Shown one piece after another: positions 53,981 through 63,611 of a stretch of DNA of 64,000 nt. Made by a program: the position numbers and the translations under genes. How positions within the stretch are numbered: position 1 is the stretch's first letter; each line of letters opens with the position of its first letter. The stretch is taken from assembly GCF_003363265.1 (NCBI RefSeq), contig NZ_QRBF01000004.1, positions 310,001 through 374,000 on the forward strand, read 5' to 3'. Source of the stretch: Dyella psychrodurans. GTDB taxonomy: Bacteria; Pseudomonadota; Gammaproteobacteria; Xanthomonadales; Rhodanobacteraceae. The notes beneath the pieces were generated by a model. That model was not told the DNA's origin. It saw only the letters and a list, made by a program, of their open reading frames with translations, and made no database searches.

Positions 53981-55288
53981 GTGAGCTTGCCGTCCTCCGC
54001 CGTCGCACGCAAAGACGCCACCCCCATGGTGTCGGCGCTTGCCTTCTTTTTCATACTCACCGCGTACTACATCATCCGACCGGTGCGCGACCAATTGAGC
54101 GGTGCGGTGGGATCCTCGCAACTGCCTTTGTTCTATACGGGGACATTGGCGGCGATGCTGGTGTTGACGCCCATCTTCGGCGCTTTGGTGGCACGTTTCC
54201 CGCGCCGCCGCCTGCTTGGGTGGAGCTACAGCTTCTTCATGGTGTGCCTGCTGGCTTTCATGCCTGCGTTTGTTGCGCAGGACAGCATCGGTGCGCGCAC
54301 GCTCGGCGTGGTGTTTTTCATCTGGGTCAGCGTGTTCAATCTCTTCGTCGTGTCGCTGTTCTGGAGCTTCATGGCGGACGTGTTCGACAGCCGGCGCGCG
54401 CGCGAAGTGTTTCCGCTGATCGCGCTGGGCGGCATGGCCGGCGCGGTTTTCGGGCCACTGGTCACCGGTGCGCTGGTTGGAATGCTCGGCGTTGCGCCAC
54501 TCTTGCTGGTATCGGCTGCCATGCTTGGTGCTGCGCTGTTGTTGTTGCTCCGTATATCGGTGCAGCGTGCACAGGAAGGTGCCGCCGAGCAGCCTGTCGG
54601 CGGATCGCTGTGGGCGGGCATACGAGAATTGTGGTCGAGCCCGTTCTTGCGCTACATGGCCATCCTGATGCTGCTGGGAGACGGCATTGGCACGCTCGCT
54701 TATGCGCTGGTTGCCGACTACGCCAAGGCACACCTGGCGTCCAGCGCGGCGCGCACGGCGTTCTACGCGCATATCGATCTGGCGGTGAATACGCTGGGCG
54801 CGTGCTTGCAACTCACGCTGACGCGTTGGTTGTTGATTCGCCGCGGCGTGGTGTGGGCGGTGGTCGTGCCAACGTTGGTCAATGTGACGCTGATGCTGAT
54901 TGCCGCGATCGTAGGCCACGCCGAAGTCTCGATACTGGGTTATGGCGTGCCCTTCCTGGCCATCATGATGATTGCCACGCGAGGTTTCATGTACGGCATG
55001 ACCAAGCCTGCATCCGATGCGCTCTACACACGCGTGCCGCGCGAGATGCGCTACAAGGGCAAGAACTTCGTGGAAACCGCCGTGTGGCGTTTTGGGGATG
55101 TGCTTGTCACCAGCGGCGTCACTACGCTGGAAGGGCTTGGGATCGGCCTTGGACGCATTGCACTTATCGGCGCAGGCATTGCGGCGGTCGCGAGCTGGGT
55201 GGCGCGCAAGGCGGCCACCTCGCCGGATCTTGCCCCGGAAGACGCCGGCGCGTCCGTGCAGGATGCGCGCGCGGCGACGGAGTCCTGA
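53981..55288 (+). CDS. MFS-type membrane carrier (Npt/TlcA-like nucleotide transporter relative)
   Basis: 435 aa with about twelve hydrophobic spans, starting at GTG 53981 (GGAAG seven bases upstream); ATG 54026 is possible. SALAFFFILTAYYIIRPVRD is the first-span pattern of the Npt1/Npt2 (ATP/ADP-carrier-like) proteins of free-living proteobacteria. FWSFMADVFDSRRAREVFPL, with a charged cytoplasmic loop, follows and GGMAGAVFGPLVTG fits too. The transported compound is unknown. It is divergent from the GMC gene with only 69 bp between. Confidence 0.75.
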   Translation: MSLPSSAVARKDATPMVSALAFFFILTAYYIIRPVRDQLSGAVGSSQLPLFYTGTLAAMLVLTPIFGALVARFPRRRLLGWSYSFFMVCLLAFMPAFVAQDSIGARTLGVVFFIWVSVFNLFVVSLFWSFMADVFDSRRAREVFPLIALGGMAGAVFGPLVTGALVGMLGVAPLLLVSAAMLGAALLLLLRISVQRAQEGAAEQPVGGSLWAGIRELWSSPFLRYMAILMLLGDGIGTLAYALVADYAKAHLASSAARTAFYAHIDLAVNTLGACLQLTLTRWLLIRRGVVWAVVVPTLVNVTLMLIAAIVGHAEVSILGYGVPFLAIMMIATRGFMYGMTKPASDALYTRVPREMRYKGKNFVETAVWRFGDVLVTSGVTTLEGLGIGLGRIALIGAGIAAVASWVARKAATSPDLAPEDAGASVQDARAATES

Positions 55289-55717
55289 TCAGCTGGTGAT
55301 ATAGCGTTGCAGCTGGTCGATCTGCTCGGCTTGCGCGCTGATCACTTCCTTGACCAGGTCGCCGATCGAAATCACACCCAGCACGCGATTGCCTTGCAGT
55401 ACCGGAAGGTGACGGATGCGGCTGTCGGTGCACAGGCGCATGCAGTCGAAGACATCCGTATCGGGTGTCACGGTGAGCGCAGGGCTGCTCATGATCTCGG
55501 AGACAGCGGTCTGTGCCGACGAACGTCCCTGCAGAATCACCTTGCGTGCGTAATCGCGTTCGGAAACGATGCCTACCAGCTGTTCGCCACGCATGACCAG
55601 CAGCGCGCCGACGCGTCGTTCTGCCATGTGCTTGATCGCTTCCAGCACGGGTGCTTCCGGCGCGACCGCGAAGATGTCGTGCCCTTTCGTTTCCAGCAAG
55701 TGCTTGACCTGACGCAT
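55289..55717 (-). CDS. CBS-domain pair protein
   Basis: 142 aa from ATG 55717, which has GAGGAGG seven bases upstream; the frame is open to 55744. Two CBS domains fill it: one with ALLVMRGEQLVGIVSERDYA (first half) and one with HLPVLQGNRVLGVISIGDLV (second half). The pair probably binds adenine nucleotides such as AMP or NADH and senses energy state. No output domain is attached. Homologues are common as free-standing regulators. Confidence 0.87.
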   Translation of the reverse strand: MRQVKHLLETKGHDIFAVAPEAPVLEAIKHMAERRVGALLVMRGEQLVGIVSERDYARKVILQGRSSAQTAVSEIMSSPALTVTPDTDVFDCMRLCTDSRIRHLPVLQGNRVLGVISIGDLVKEVISAQAEQIDQLQRYITS

Positions 55718-55762
55718 GCCAAACCTCCTCGTCGGCCGCAGCATGGCCGCGTACCCCGCAGT

Positions 55763-56743
55763 TTAGCGCTGCTGCGTGGCATGGGTGTGAAGCGCGTCTG
55801 GTCCCTTGGCCGGTTGCCCGGGAAGTTGCTCTTCTTCGATGAAATACAGCGGACGCTGCTTGGTCTCGGCATAGTTCCGGCCGAGGTATTCCCCGATGAC
55901 GCCCAGCGCGAGCAACTGGATGCCGCCGAGAAACAGTACCGCCACCATCAGGCTCGGATAGCCCGGCACGGGGTCGCCATGCAGCAAGGCCTTGATCAGC
56001 ACCTTCAGGCCCAGCAGGAAGGCCACCACCGACGTCACCATGCCCGTCCATGTCGCCAGCCGCAGCGGCGCGCTGGAGAACGAGGTAATGCCCTCGATGG
56101 CGAATTGGGCAAGGCGCCAATAATTCCACTTCGTTTGGCCGGCCTTGCGCGGATCGCGCATGTAATGAACCGATGTCTGCCGGTAGCCGATCCACGCGAA
56201 CAGGCCTTTCATGAAGCGCTGCCGCTCGCGCAACTGAGCCAGCGCCTTGAGCGCGCGGCGCGAAAGGAGGCGGAAGTCGCCGGTATCGCGCGGCACGGGG
56301 ACGTCCGACATCAGCTCCATGGTGCGGTAGAACGCGGCCGCGGTGAACCGCTTGAAACCGGTCTCGCCGGCCCGGGCGGAACGGGTGGCGTAGACCACGT
56401 CATAACCTGCCTGCCATTGTGCGACGAGCTCGGGTATCAATTCCGGCGGGTCCTGCAGGTCCGCGTCGATGACGACGGCGGCGTCCGCGTCGACGTGATC
56501 GAGTCCGGCGGTGAGCGCGACCTCCTTGCCGAAATTGCGTGACAGCTTCAATGCGCCGACGCGCGCGTCGGCGGCAGCGAGCGACTGGATGACGGACCAC
56601 GTGTCGTCGCGGCTGCCGTCGTCGACATACAGCACGTTGCACTGCAGCGAAAGTTTGTCGAGCACGCCGAACAGGCGCTCGTGGAAGATCGCCAGTACGT
56701 CCGATTCATTGTAGGCGGGAACGACGACGGTGAGTTTCGGCAT
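55763..56743 (-). CDS. Polyprenyl-phosphate glycosyltransferase (GtrB/ArnC-like GT2)
   Basis: 326 aa. The GT2 domain (1-225) has LTVVVPAYNESDVLAIFHE, LYVDDGSRDDT, KLSRNFGKEVALTAGLDH and the metal-binding stretch VVIDADLQDPPE. DTGDFRLLSRRA and the C-terminal two transmembrane spans (about 230-290, ATWTGMVTSVVAFLLGLKVL) place it in the GtrB/DPM1 type that loads a sugar onto undecaprenyl phosphate. It could feed a GtrA-type flippase and a GT-C transferase, like those of the region-2 operon 26 kb away, but linkage is only by function. Confidence 0.88.
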   Translation of the reverse strand: MPKLTVVVPAYNESDVLAIFHERLFGVLDKLSLQCNVLYVDDGSRDDTWSVIQSLAAADARVGALKLSRNFGKEVALTAGLDHVDADAAVVIDADLQDPPELIPELVAQWQAGYDVVYATRSARAGETGFKRFTAAAFYRTMELMSDVPVPRDTGDFRLLSRRALKALAQLRERQRFMKGLFAWIGYRQTSVHYMRDPRKAGQTKWNYWRLAQFAIEGITSFSSAPLRLATWTGMVTSVVAFLLGLKVLIKALLHGDPVPGYPSLMVAVLFLGGIQLLALGVIGEYLGRNYAETKQRPLYFIEEEQLPGQPAKGPDALHTHATQQR

Positions 56744-56805
56744 GCATGAGATCCCTGGCAGACGATGGCGATGCTAACGCGGGAAGCGCGCGGAATGCTT
56801 GCCGC

Positions 56806-57552
56806 TCAGCGTCGCCGCCCGATGTGTGCATCGCGCGGTGGCTGGCGGCTTTCCAGGTAACCCGGGCCACCAAGTTGATCCATCTGCTCTTCGATCCAGC
56901 GACTGCGCTCCATCACGTAGCCGCTGGGGCGATCGACATGGAAGCGATCGGGATTGGGCAGCACCGCCGCCAGTCGCGCCGCCTGCGCCGGACCAAGCCG
57001 GTCAGGCGAGGCGTGGAAGAAGTTTTCGCTGGCCGCGCCCACGCCGTAGATGCCATCGCCGAGCTGGGCGATGTTCATATACACCTCCAGGATGCGGCGT
57101 TTCGGCCACGTCAGCTCGATCAGCACGGTGAAATACGCTTCCAGTCCCTTGCGCACGAAGCTGCGCCCATTCCAGAGGAACAGATTCTTCGCCGTTTGCT
57201 GGCTGATAGTGCTGGCGCCACGCAAGCGCCTGCCGTCATCGGCCGCGTCTATCGCATTCTGGATGGAGTCGAAATCGAAACCGTGGTGAAACGGGAATTT
57301 CTGGTCCTCACCGGCCACCATTGCGATAGGCACCCACGGAGAAACGCGCGACCACGGCACCCAGTGATGTTGCAGATGAAAACCTTTCTCACCGTGGATC
57401 AGGGCATCGACTTGCCGTTCCATCATGACAGCCGAGGTCCACGGCGGAACAAAGCGCAGTACCAGGACCACCAGCCACGTCAGCGCCACCCATGACAAAG
57501 CCACGATACCGGCATAACGCAGCCAACGATGAAATGGGAGAAGATGAGCCAT
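56806..57552 (-). CDS. mtgA: Monofunctional biosynthetic peptidoglycan transglycosylase
   Basis: GT51-family enzyme that polymerises lipid II. An N-terminal membrane anchor (about 10-37) precedes the catalytic Glu in MVAGEDQKFPFHHGFD. RRLRGASTISQQTAKNLFLW and FVRKGLEAYFTVLIELTWPK are canonical, followed by YMNIAQLGDGIYGVGAASE. Length (248 aa) is normal. GTG 57558 could also start it. Divergent from hslO with 65 bp between. Confidence 0.95.
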   Translation of the reverse strand: MAHLLPFHRWLRYAGIVALSWVALTWLVVLVLRFVPPWTSAVMMERQVDALIHGEKGFHLQHHWVPWSRVSPWVPIAMVAGEDQKFPFHHGFDFDSIQNAIDAADDGRRLRGASTISQQTAKNLFLWNGRSFVRKGLEAYFTVLIELTWPKRRILEVYMNIAQLGDGIYGVGAASENFFHASPDRLGPAQAARLAAVLPNPDRFHVDRPSGYVMERSRWIEEQMDQLGGPGYLESRQPPRDAHIGRRR

Positions 57553-57617
57553 GGCCACCCAGTCTGAAAAGCCCGGCGCAGTATAAGCGGCGACAGCATT
57601 GGGCTATTGTGCGCCCC

Positions 57618-58559
57618 ATGGCGAGTCCCCATCTCTCGCCATCTGGTTTTGATGAGGTAGTCGAAGTGGAAACCGTGCTAGTCGAAGATGTCCTGCATCG
57701 CTTTCTGCTCGAGCGCGCCGGCGTTCGAGGTGTCATCGTTCGCCTGGGGGCAGCGTGGCGGGAGGTGGCAGGTCGTGCCGATTATCCCGCGCCGTTGCGC
57801 GAACTGCTGGGGCAGTCGCTGGCCGCCAGTGCGTTGCTGACCGGCAACATCAAGCTCGATGGCGCACTGTCGATCGAATTGAAAAGCACGGGCGCGCTGC
57901 GGCTGTTGTTCGCCGAATGCAGCGACACGGGCCGCTTGCGTGGATTGGCGCGCTGGCAGGAGTCGATTCCCGAAAGTCTGGTGCTGAGTGATCTGCCTGA
58001 AGCCATCATGGCGATTACCATCGGTCACGCTGAGCGCGGGCAGCGTTATCAAGGTTTGGTCGATTTGCATCATGCGGAATTGGCGAATGCGCTGGAGAAC
58101 TATTTCCAGCAGTCCGAACAGTTGCCGGCGCGTATCGTGCTGGCGGCGGACGGCGAGAGTGCCGTTGGACTGATGTTGCAGAAACTGCCCGGCGAAGGCG
58201 GTCGCGACGCCGTGCACGACGACGACGCCTGGCCGCGCATCGAGCACCTGACCGCCACGCTCGGCCGCGAAGAGTTGCTCTCCACGCCGCCGGAGCAACT
58301 GCTTTATCGTCTCTATCACGAGGAAACGGTGCGGCTGTTCAAACCGCGTCCGCTGGCGTTCGGCTGCAGCTGCTCGCGCGAGCGCGTGGTGACGATGCTG
58401 CGCTCGCTGGGCCGCGATGAAATCGAGGCCACGCTGGAGGCCCATCACGGCACGATCGAGGTGATCTGCGAATTCTGCGCGCGCGCCTATCACTTCGATC
58501 GGGTGGATGCGGAGCATTTTCTCAGCGGCAACACCGCGAGCTCGTCGACGGTGCAGTGA
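57618..58559 (+). CDS. hslO: Redox-regulated chaperone Hsp33
   Basis: Holding chaperone activated by oxidation of a zinc-bound cysteine switch. 313 aa from ATG 57618; upstream codons overlap the mtgA start. The zinc cysteines are C250 and C252 in FGCSCSRERV and C284 and C287 in ICEFCARAYHF. GQSLAASALLTGNIKLDGAL and the IPESLVLSDLPEAIMAIT stretch are family marks. Confidence 0.95.
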   Translation: MASPHLSPSGFDEVVEVETVLVEDVLHRFLLERAGVRGVIVRLGAAWREVAGRADYPAPLRELLGQSLAASALLTGNIKLDGALSIELKSTGALRLLFAECSDTGRLRGLARWQESIPESLVLSDLPEAIMAITIGHAERGQRYQGLVDLHHAELANALENYFQQSEQLPARIVLAADGESAVGLMLQKLPGEGGRDAVHDDDAWPRIEHLTATLGREELLSTPPEQLLYRLYHEETVRLFKPRPLAFGCSCSRERVVTMLRSLGRDEIEATLEAHHGTIEVICEFCARAYHFDRVDAEHFLSGNTASSSTVQ

Positions 58560-58561
58560 GC

Positions 58562-58595
58562 GGAACGATCAGCCCACGGCTTTGCTGATCGTTCC
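58562..58595. terminator. Inverted repeat between hslO and the GGDEF/EAL gene
   Basis: GGAACGATCAG (58562-58572) and CTGATCGTTCC (58585-58595) are exact complements with a 12-base loop. The repeat covers the last codons of the minus-strand gene and lies three bases after the hslO stop. No T-tract follows, so it is a terminator-like hairpin rather than a classic one. Confidence 0.5.
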
Positions 58596-61463
58596 CAGCC
58601 ATGCTTCCGCAGGCTGCGGTCTGGCGAACAGAAAACCCTGACCGTAACGGCAGCCGATGTGCCTCAATGCTTGTCGCTGCGCTTCGTCTTCGATGCCTTC
58701 GGCGATCACCTGCATTTGCAGCGAATCGGCGAGCACCTGGATGGCGCGCACCACGGGCACGCTATGGCTGTTGACGTTGGCGAGTTCGGTGATGAACGAG
58801 CGATCGATCTTGAGCGTTTCGATCGGATATTGGTGCAGATAGCTCAACGACGAGTAACCGGTGCCGAAGTCGTCGAGCGCAATGCCGACGCCATGTTGCC
58901 GCAGGTTGTCCAGCATGCGTTTCACGTGCGCGGGATTTTCCAGCAGCGTGCGCTCGGTCACTTCGATACGCAGCGAACGCGGATTGACGCGATGCGCGCG
59001 CAACAGATTCAGCAGGCGATCGTCGAGATCGGGCATGCGGAAATGGCGGCCCGAAACATTCAGGCTCACAAAGCCATCGTTCCCGGCCAGCATGCTCGCC
59101 TGGGATGCGACCTGTTCGAAAATCTGCCAGTCGATGCTTTCCGCGCTGCCGTTTTCTTCGGCCACGGCGAGGAAATCGCCCGGGCATAGCAGGCCGCGAT
59201 CCGGATGGCGCCAGCGCAGCAGCGCTTCGTAACCCACGGTGCGTCCATCTTCCAGCGCGACAATCGGCTGATAGAACGGCACGAACTCGTTGCGGCTCAG
59301 CGCGCGGCGCAGGTCGCCTTCCATTTCCAGCAGCGAAAGCACTTCGCGGCGCAGGCGGTCGTCGAACATCGCGGCGCGATGGCGGCCTTCGTCTTTGGCG
59401 CGATACATCGCGGCATCCGCATCGCGCAGGAGTTCTTCCGGTTGCTGGTAGTGCGGGCCGGGAAGCGCGATGCCGATCGATGCGGAGGTGAAGATTTCCT
59501 TGACGCCGAGGCGGAACGGCACGTGCAGTTCCGCGATGATGCGTTCGGCGACCACAAGAGCTTTGCCGGCATCGCTGATGCCTTCCAGCAGCACCGCGAA
59601 TTCGTCGCCGCCGAGGCGTGCCACCAGGTCGCGCGTCTTAAGGCACGCGCGGATGCGGCTGCCGGCCTGGAACAGCAGGTCGTCGCCGATCAGATGACCC
59701 ACCGAGTCGTTGATGACCTTGAAACGGTCCAGGTCGATGAACAGTACCGCGAAAAGTTTGTTCGGATCGGCATGGTAACCGTGCAGCGCCTGACCGAGCC
59801 GCTGCAGCAACAGCGTGCGATTGGGCAGGCCCGTGAGCGAATCGTGCAGGGTTTCGTACATCAGCCTGCGCTCGACGCGTTCGCGTTCGGCAATCTGCTC
59901 GCGCAGATCGCGATTGGCCAGCGCCAGCGCGCGCGTGCGTTCGGTGACGCGGCGCTCCAGATTCACGTAGGCCTGCTTCAGCGACTCGCTGGTCTGCTTG
60001 CGTTGCAGTGCGTTGGCGATGTGGTAGCTCACGAACGTAAGCAACTCTTGATCGCGCGCGTCGTACATGTGCTTGGGCGAATAGCTCTGCACCGCCAGAA
60101 CACCCATCACGCGGTCGTCCCACACCAGCGGCACGCCGAGCCAGCAGATGGAGGGTGCGCCGGCCTCCACGCAATCGCCTTCGGCGGCAAGCCGCTCGAA
60201 CGCGTGGCGGTCGGCCAGCAGCGGCTTGCCGTGCTGGAGCACATATTCGGTGGCGCCGTTACCGATCGGGCGCGGTTTGCGCACTGTTTCGATTTCGTCC
60301 ACGGAATAGGGGAAGGTGATGTTCTGGCCGCTTTCGTCGAGCAGGGCGATGTAGAAGTTGCGCGCGTAGATCAGGCCACCCACCACGCGGTGCACTGCCG
60401 CGTAGAAGTTTTGCTGGCTCTCCGGCGCGCTCGCGAGTTCTGCGATACGGAACAGCGCCGATTGCAAGCGTTCGCCGCGTTGGCGCTGCAGCACCTGCTG
60501 GCGCAGTACGCGATTGGTCGCGCGCAGGGCCGCCGTGCGGTCGGCGACGCGCCGCTCCAATTCGGCATGCGCTTCGCGGCGCTCCAGCGCGGTCTGCATA
60601 TGTTGGGCGACGTAGTTGAGCAGGTCGCGGTCGTGCCGGGTGTAATGCGTGTCGGTGCGATAACTCTGCACGGCGATGCCGCCGACCACCTGGCTTCCAC
60701 GCAACAGCGGTACACCGAGCCAGTGTTCGCAGGCGGGGCCTACCAGGGCGAAGCGGCCTTCGAGTTGTCGCGCCAGTTCTTCCACCGAGCCCATGAGCGG
60801 CTGGCTGCTCTGTAGCAGGTTCCAGGTCAGGCTGTGGCGCATGTCCTGAAGCGGGTAGCTTTCGTCCGGCAGGGGCGGTTTTTGATCCATCGTGTCTACG
60901 TAGTACGGAAAGCGCACGCTGTCCGTCGCCGAGTCGTAGAGGAAGATGTAGAAGTTTTCCGCGTACATCAGCATGCCGACGATCGAGTGCAGCGACTGCA
61001 TCATCTCGGCCATGTTGTGGGAGGTGCCTGCCAATTCGGCGATGGCGTATAGGGCGCGCTGCAGGCGTTCGGCCATGGCGAGGCGGGAAATGGCCTCGTA
61101 AAGGCGACCTGTCTCGCTCAATTGGCGCAGGCGGGTGCCGGCGAGGCGCCCCAGCCAGGTCAGCTCGGCATTGATCGTTTCGTTGAGTTCGGAGGGGTCG
61201 GTGACAAGCGCCAGGGCCTGCAGGCTTTGAGGATCTTTCGCCAGGCTCAGCCTGCCGGGAACCGGCAGCTGGTCGTCGATCTCGGGTGGCAGCCAGTGCA
61301 GTTCGCCTCGAACGCCAAGGTGGACCAGGGCTGCTTCGCAGGTTTCGAGCACGCTGCCGGCATCCACGGCCCGGAATAACCGTTCCATGGTCTCGCGCAG
61401 GGCCGCCGGGATGGACCCGGTAGGCTCCGACATGAACTTGCGGCCGTCAGGCGCTGAACTCAT
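58569..61463 (-). CDS. Dual-domain c-di-GMP enzyme: GAF-GAF-GGDEF-EAL
   Basis: 964 aa, soluble, no transmembrane span. Two GAF domains (about 130-300 and 335-490) share RLQ[RS]ALxxIAELA and YAxNFYIxLxDE-type lines, and each is followed by a helix beginning LERRV. A GGDEF domain (about 545-700, LPNRTLLLQRLG, RLGGDEFAVLLEG) has an intact GG(D/E)EF active site. An EAL domain (about 715-955) has GYEALLRWRHP and ALDDFGTGYSSLSYL. Both halves look catalytically competent, so it may switch between making and degrading c-di-GMP under GAF control. Such signals often act on exopolysaccharide. ATG 61433 is another start. Confidence 0.93.
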   Translation of the reverse strand: MSSAPDGRKFMSEPTGSIPAALRETMERLFRAVDAGSVLETCEAALVHLGVRGELHWLPPEIDDQLPVPGRLSLAKDPQSLQALALVTDPSELNETINAELTWLGRLAGTRLRQLSETGRLYEAISRLAMAERLQRALYAIAELAGTSHNMAEMMQSLHSIVGMLMYAENFYIFLYDSATDSVRFPYYVDTMDQKPPLPDESYPLQDMRHSLTWNLLQSSQPLMGSVEELARQLEGRFALVGPACEHWLGVPLLRGSQVVGGIAVQSYRTDTHYTRHDRDLLNYVAQHMQTALERREAHAELERRVADRTAALRATNRVLRQQVLQRQRGERLQSALFRIAELASAPESQQNFYAAVHRVVGGLIYARNFYIALLDESGQNITFPYSVDEIETVRKPRPIGNGATEYVLQHGKPLLADRHAFERLAAEGDCVEAGAPSICWLGVPLVWDDRVMGVLAVQSYSPKHMYDARDQELLTFVSYHIANALQRKQTSESLKQAYVNLERRVTERTRALALANRDLREQIAERERVERRLMYETLHDSLTGLPNRTLLLQRLGQALHGYHADPNKLFAVLFIDLDRFKVINDSVGHLIGDDLLFQAGSRIRACLKTRDLVARLGGDEFAVLLEGISDAGKALVVAERIIAELHVPFRLGVKEIFTSASIGIALPGPHYQQPEELLRDADAAMYRAKDEGRHRAAMFDDRLRREVLSLLEMEGDLRRALSRNEFVPFYQPIVALEDGRTVGYEALLRWRHPDRGLLCPGDFLAVAEENGSAESIDWQIFEQVASQASMLAGNDGFVSLNVSGRHFRMPDLDDRLLNLLRAHRVNPRSLRIEVTERTLLENPAHVKRMLDNLRQHGVGIALDDFGTGYSSLSYLHQYPIETLKIDRSFITELANVNSHSVPVVRAIQVLADSLQMQVIAEGIEDEAQRQALRHIGCRYGQGFLFARPQPAEAWLGTISKAVG

Positions 61464-61751
61464 CGTAATTCGGCGGGTCAGTTCGCGGTGCGTTAAGTGA
61501 CTATATCTCGTGACGATCCCGTCATGTCGCCCTTACAAACTATTAGCAAAGGGCCGGCAGGACGAGTTCCCGCCGCATGCATCCACCATGCCAGCAAGTC
61601 CTTGTTCGATGGCCTATTTTGGCGGATTACGCCACAGAAAAGGTGACGTAAGCGGGGTGTTAGTAAAAAGTAAAATGAGGTATACTGATTTCCGGGAGTC
61701 CGTCCCTTATCCAGGGTCGGGTGTGGTCTGTCACGTCGCCTTCGAATTTTC

Positions 61752-62627
61752 ATGCGCCGCTTGTTGCTGACATTGCCGCTGATGTTCGTGCCGCTCATGG
61801 CGGCAGGGCAGACTGTGGGCATCAATCAGTCCAACAATCCGGCTTGGTTGCAGCCGTCGCCGTTCCAAGCGCAGCGCCCCATGCAAGGTTCGTTGTTGCC
61901 GCAGTCGCAAAGTTCCACGGCGGCTGAAGTGCAGAACGGTGATACGGCATCGCTGCTGTCGCTCAATCCGCTCGCCGGCGGCACGGTCAGTTCGAGCGTC
62001 GTGCAATACGGTGTGACGCCGAATGTGACGGCGCAAGCAGGCGTGACGCAACGCTCGTGGGCGACGCAGCCGCGCATCATCGGCAGCGAAGTGGGTGCGA
62101 CCTATTACGCCGGTCGTTATAGCCTCGGCGTGAGCGTTGCGCAGGATCAGGTTCCGAGCGCGGTTCCGCTGCCGCGCGTACTGCCGGGTGCGGTGACTGG
62201 CGTCAACGGCTTGCCGGATTTCGACAGCAGCACGCAGGTGAATGCACGCGGACGCGTGGCGCTGTCCGGTGACAGCGGTCTTGTGCTGGGTGCCAGCGTG
62301 GGACGCATCCGGCTGCTGCCGGGCAATGTGATGGGCTTGAACACACTCGATCAGAAGGCATTGACCTTCGGCGTCGATCACGGTCCGATCACCGGCAGCA
62401 TCGTCGGTCGCACCATGCAGCCGGAACCGGGCGTGCCGAGCAACTACATGGATCGCCGCTGGAACAGCATCGATCTGGGTGTGACATGGCATCTGCCCTG
62501 GCAGGGTTCGTTGAGCTTCGGCGCGCAGAATCTGTGGTCTTCCGGCAACGCGGTGAACACACCGGCAGGGCCGCCGGAACCGGATCAGTCGCGCACGCCC
62601 TACGTGCAGTACCACCAGGATCTCTGA
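61752..62627 (+). CDS. Exported outer-membrane-like beta-strand protein, unknown function
   Basis: 291 aa with a signal peptide (RRLLLTLPLMFVPLMAAG, cleavage after about 19). The rest is Gly/Ser/Gln-rich and shows alternating-hydrophobicity strands such as VGATYYAGRYSLGVSVAQDQ, RGRVALSGDSGLVLGASVGR and DLGVTWHLPWQGSLSFGAQN. The tail NAVNTPAGPPEP ends in YVQYHQDL, common among Xanthomonadales porin-like proteins. A small outer-membrane barrel is likely. Its transcription start may use TATACT at 61681-61686. Confidence 0.65.
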   Translation: MRRLLLTLPLMFVPLMAAGQTVGINQSNNPAWLQPSPFQAQRPMQGSLLPQSQSSTAAEVQNGDTASLLSLNPLAGGTVSSSVVQYGVTPNVTAQAGVTQRSWATQPRIIGSEVGATYYAGRYSLGVSVAQDQVPSAVPLPRVLPGAVTGVNGLPDFDSSTQVNARGRVALSGDSGLVLGASVGRIRLLPGNVMGLNTLDQKALTFGVDHGPITGSIVGRTMQPEPGVPSNYMDRRWNSIDLGVTWHLPWQGSLSFGAQNLWSSGNAVNTPAGPPEPDQSRTPYVQYHQDL

Positions 62628-62644
62628 GCGAATCGCTCACAAAA

Positions 62645-62672
62645 AAAAGCCCCCGCCATGCGGGGGCTTTTT
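62645..62672. terminator. Bidirectional intrinsic terminator
   Basis: AAAAGCCCCCG (62645-62655) pairs with CGGGGGCTTTT (62661-62671), with A- and T-tracts outside. It serves the convergent genes on both sides. Confidence 0.88.
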
Positions 62673-62684
62673 GATTTTGCTATA

Positions 62685-63590
62685 TCAGTCCTGTTTGCGG
62701 ATCCGAAGGTCGCCGCTGAAGGTTTCGATGCTGATCTTGCCGTCGCCGGCACCCGCCACCGTGTCTAGCGTGGTGCCAGGGCCATGCTCGGGCTGTTTTG
62801 GCGTACCGAAATCGCTGTGCAACTCGCCGCTGAAGGTACTGGCGTGCACATTGCTGGACAGCGATGCGGGGAACTGCAGCTGAAGATCACCGCTCATGCT
62901 ATCGATGCTGACGTTGCCGCCCGCGGCCAGTGCGCCTGTGAGCTGCACATCGCCCGACACGGTGCTGAGGTTGAGTTGCTGCCACGGACCGCCGCCAGCC
63001 TGGATATGGCCGGACACCGTCTGCAGATCAACCGTATGACCAAGCGACGGCGCAAGGATGTCGCCGCTCACCGTTTGCAGCTTGGCCTGTTTCGCCTGGC
63101 CGGAGAAGGCGACATTGCCGCTCACGGTGATGATATTGAGCGAAGGAGTCTGTGCATTGATGCGCACTCGACCGCTCACCGAATTCACCAGGATGTCCCC
63201 GCCGTCGATGCCATCCATGCTCAAGGGGGCGCTCACCACATTGATCTTCAGCGATGCCGCGCGCGGCACGCTGATGTCGAGCTTCGTGTCCGACATGGAC
63301 TTGTCGCTGCCCCAGTCGAACCAGCCGTCCTTGCCCTGCGCCTGCACCTTGATCGACAGATTGTTCGGATCGCCTTCGATGGTGAGTGGTTGCACACCGT
63401 TGCCGAGCTCGCCGCCTACATGCACTTCGTTGCGATCCCAGGCGGTGATGTTCACCTCGCCTTTGACGTTATTGATCTCGATATGCGCCGTCGGCGAGGC
63501 GGCATGCGTGAGATCCAGTTGGGTTGTGGCCAAGGCCTGTCCTCCCCAGGACAGGCAGATCAGCAGCGGCAGGTAGCGGGCGTTTTTCAT
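62685..63590 (-). CDS. DUF4097-type secreted beta-helix protein
   Basis: 301 aa with signal peptide (LPLLICLSWGGQALA). Eight [ST]-x-SG-[RNDHE] turns (SVSGRV, TVSGNV, TVSGDI, TVSGHI, TVSGDV, SMSGDL, TFSGEL, TFSGDL) stack into a right-handed beta-helix, the DUF4097 pattern. In Xanthomonadales and many Gram-negatives such genes follow a sigma factor and a zf-HC2 or membrane anti-sigma gene. The truncated membrane protein immediately upstream fits that set. The binding partner is unknown. Confidence 0.88.
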   Translation of the reverse strand: MKNARYLPLLICLSWGGQALATTQLDLTHAASPTAHIEINNVKGEVNITAWDRNEVHVGGELGNGVQPLTIEGDPNNLSIKVQAQGKDGWFDWGSDKSMSDTKLDISVPRAASLKINVVSAPLSMDGIDGGDILVNSVSGRVRINAQTPSLNIITVSGNVAFSGQAKQAKLQTVSGDILAPSLGHTVDLQTVSGHIQAGGGPWQQLNLSTVSGDVQLTGALAAGGNVSIDSMSGDLQLQFPASLSSNVHASTFSGELHSDFGTPKQPEHGPGTTLDTVAGAGDGKISIETFSGDLRIRKQD

Positions 63591-63611
63591 AGTTATAGGT
63601 GTCCTGAGGCC

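Noticed and set aside
53912-54919. N-terminal extension of the GMC oxidoreductase to 862 codons
   Set aside because: This part is the reverse of the MFS carrier gene, is Gln/His/Arg-rich without a domain, and a well-placed GTG with ribosome site exists at 53911.
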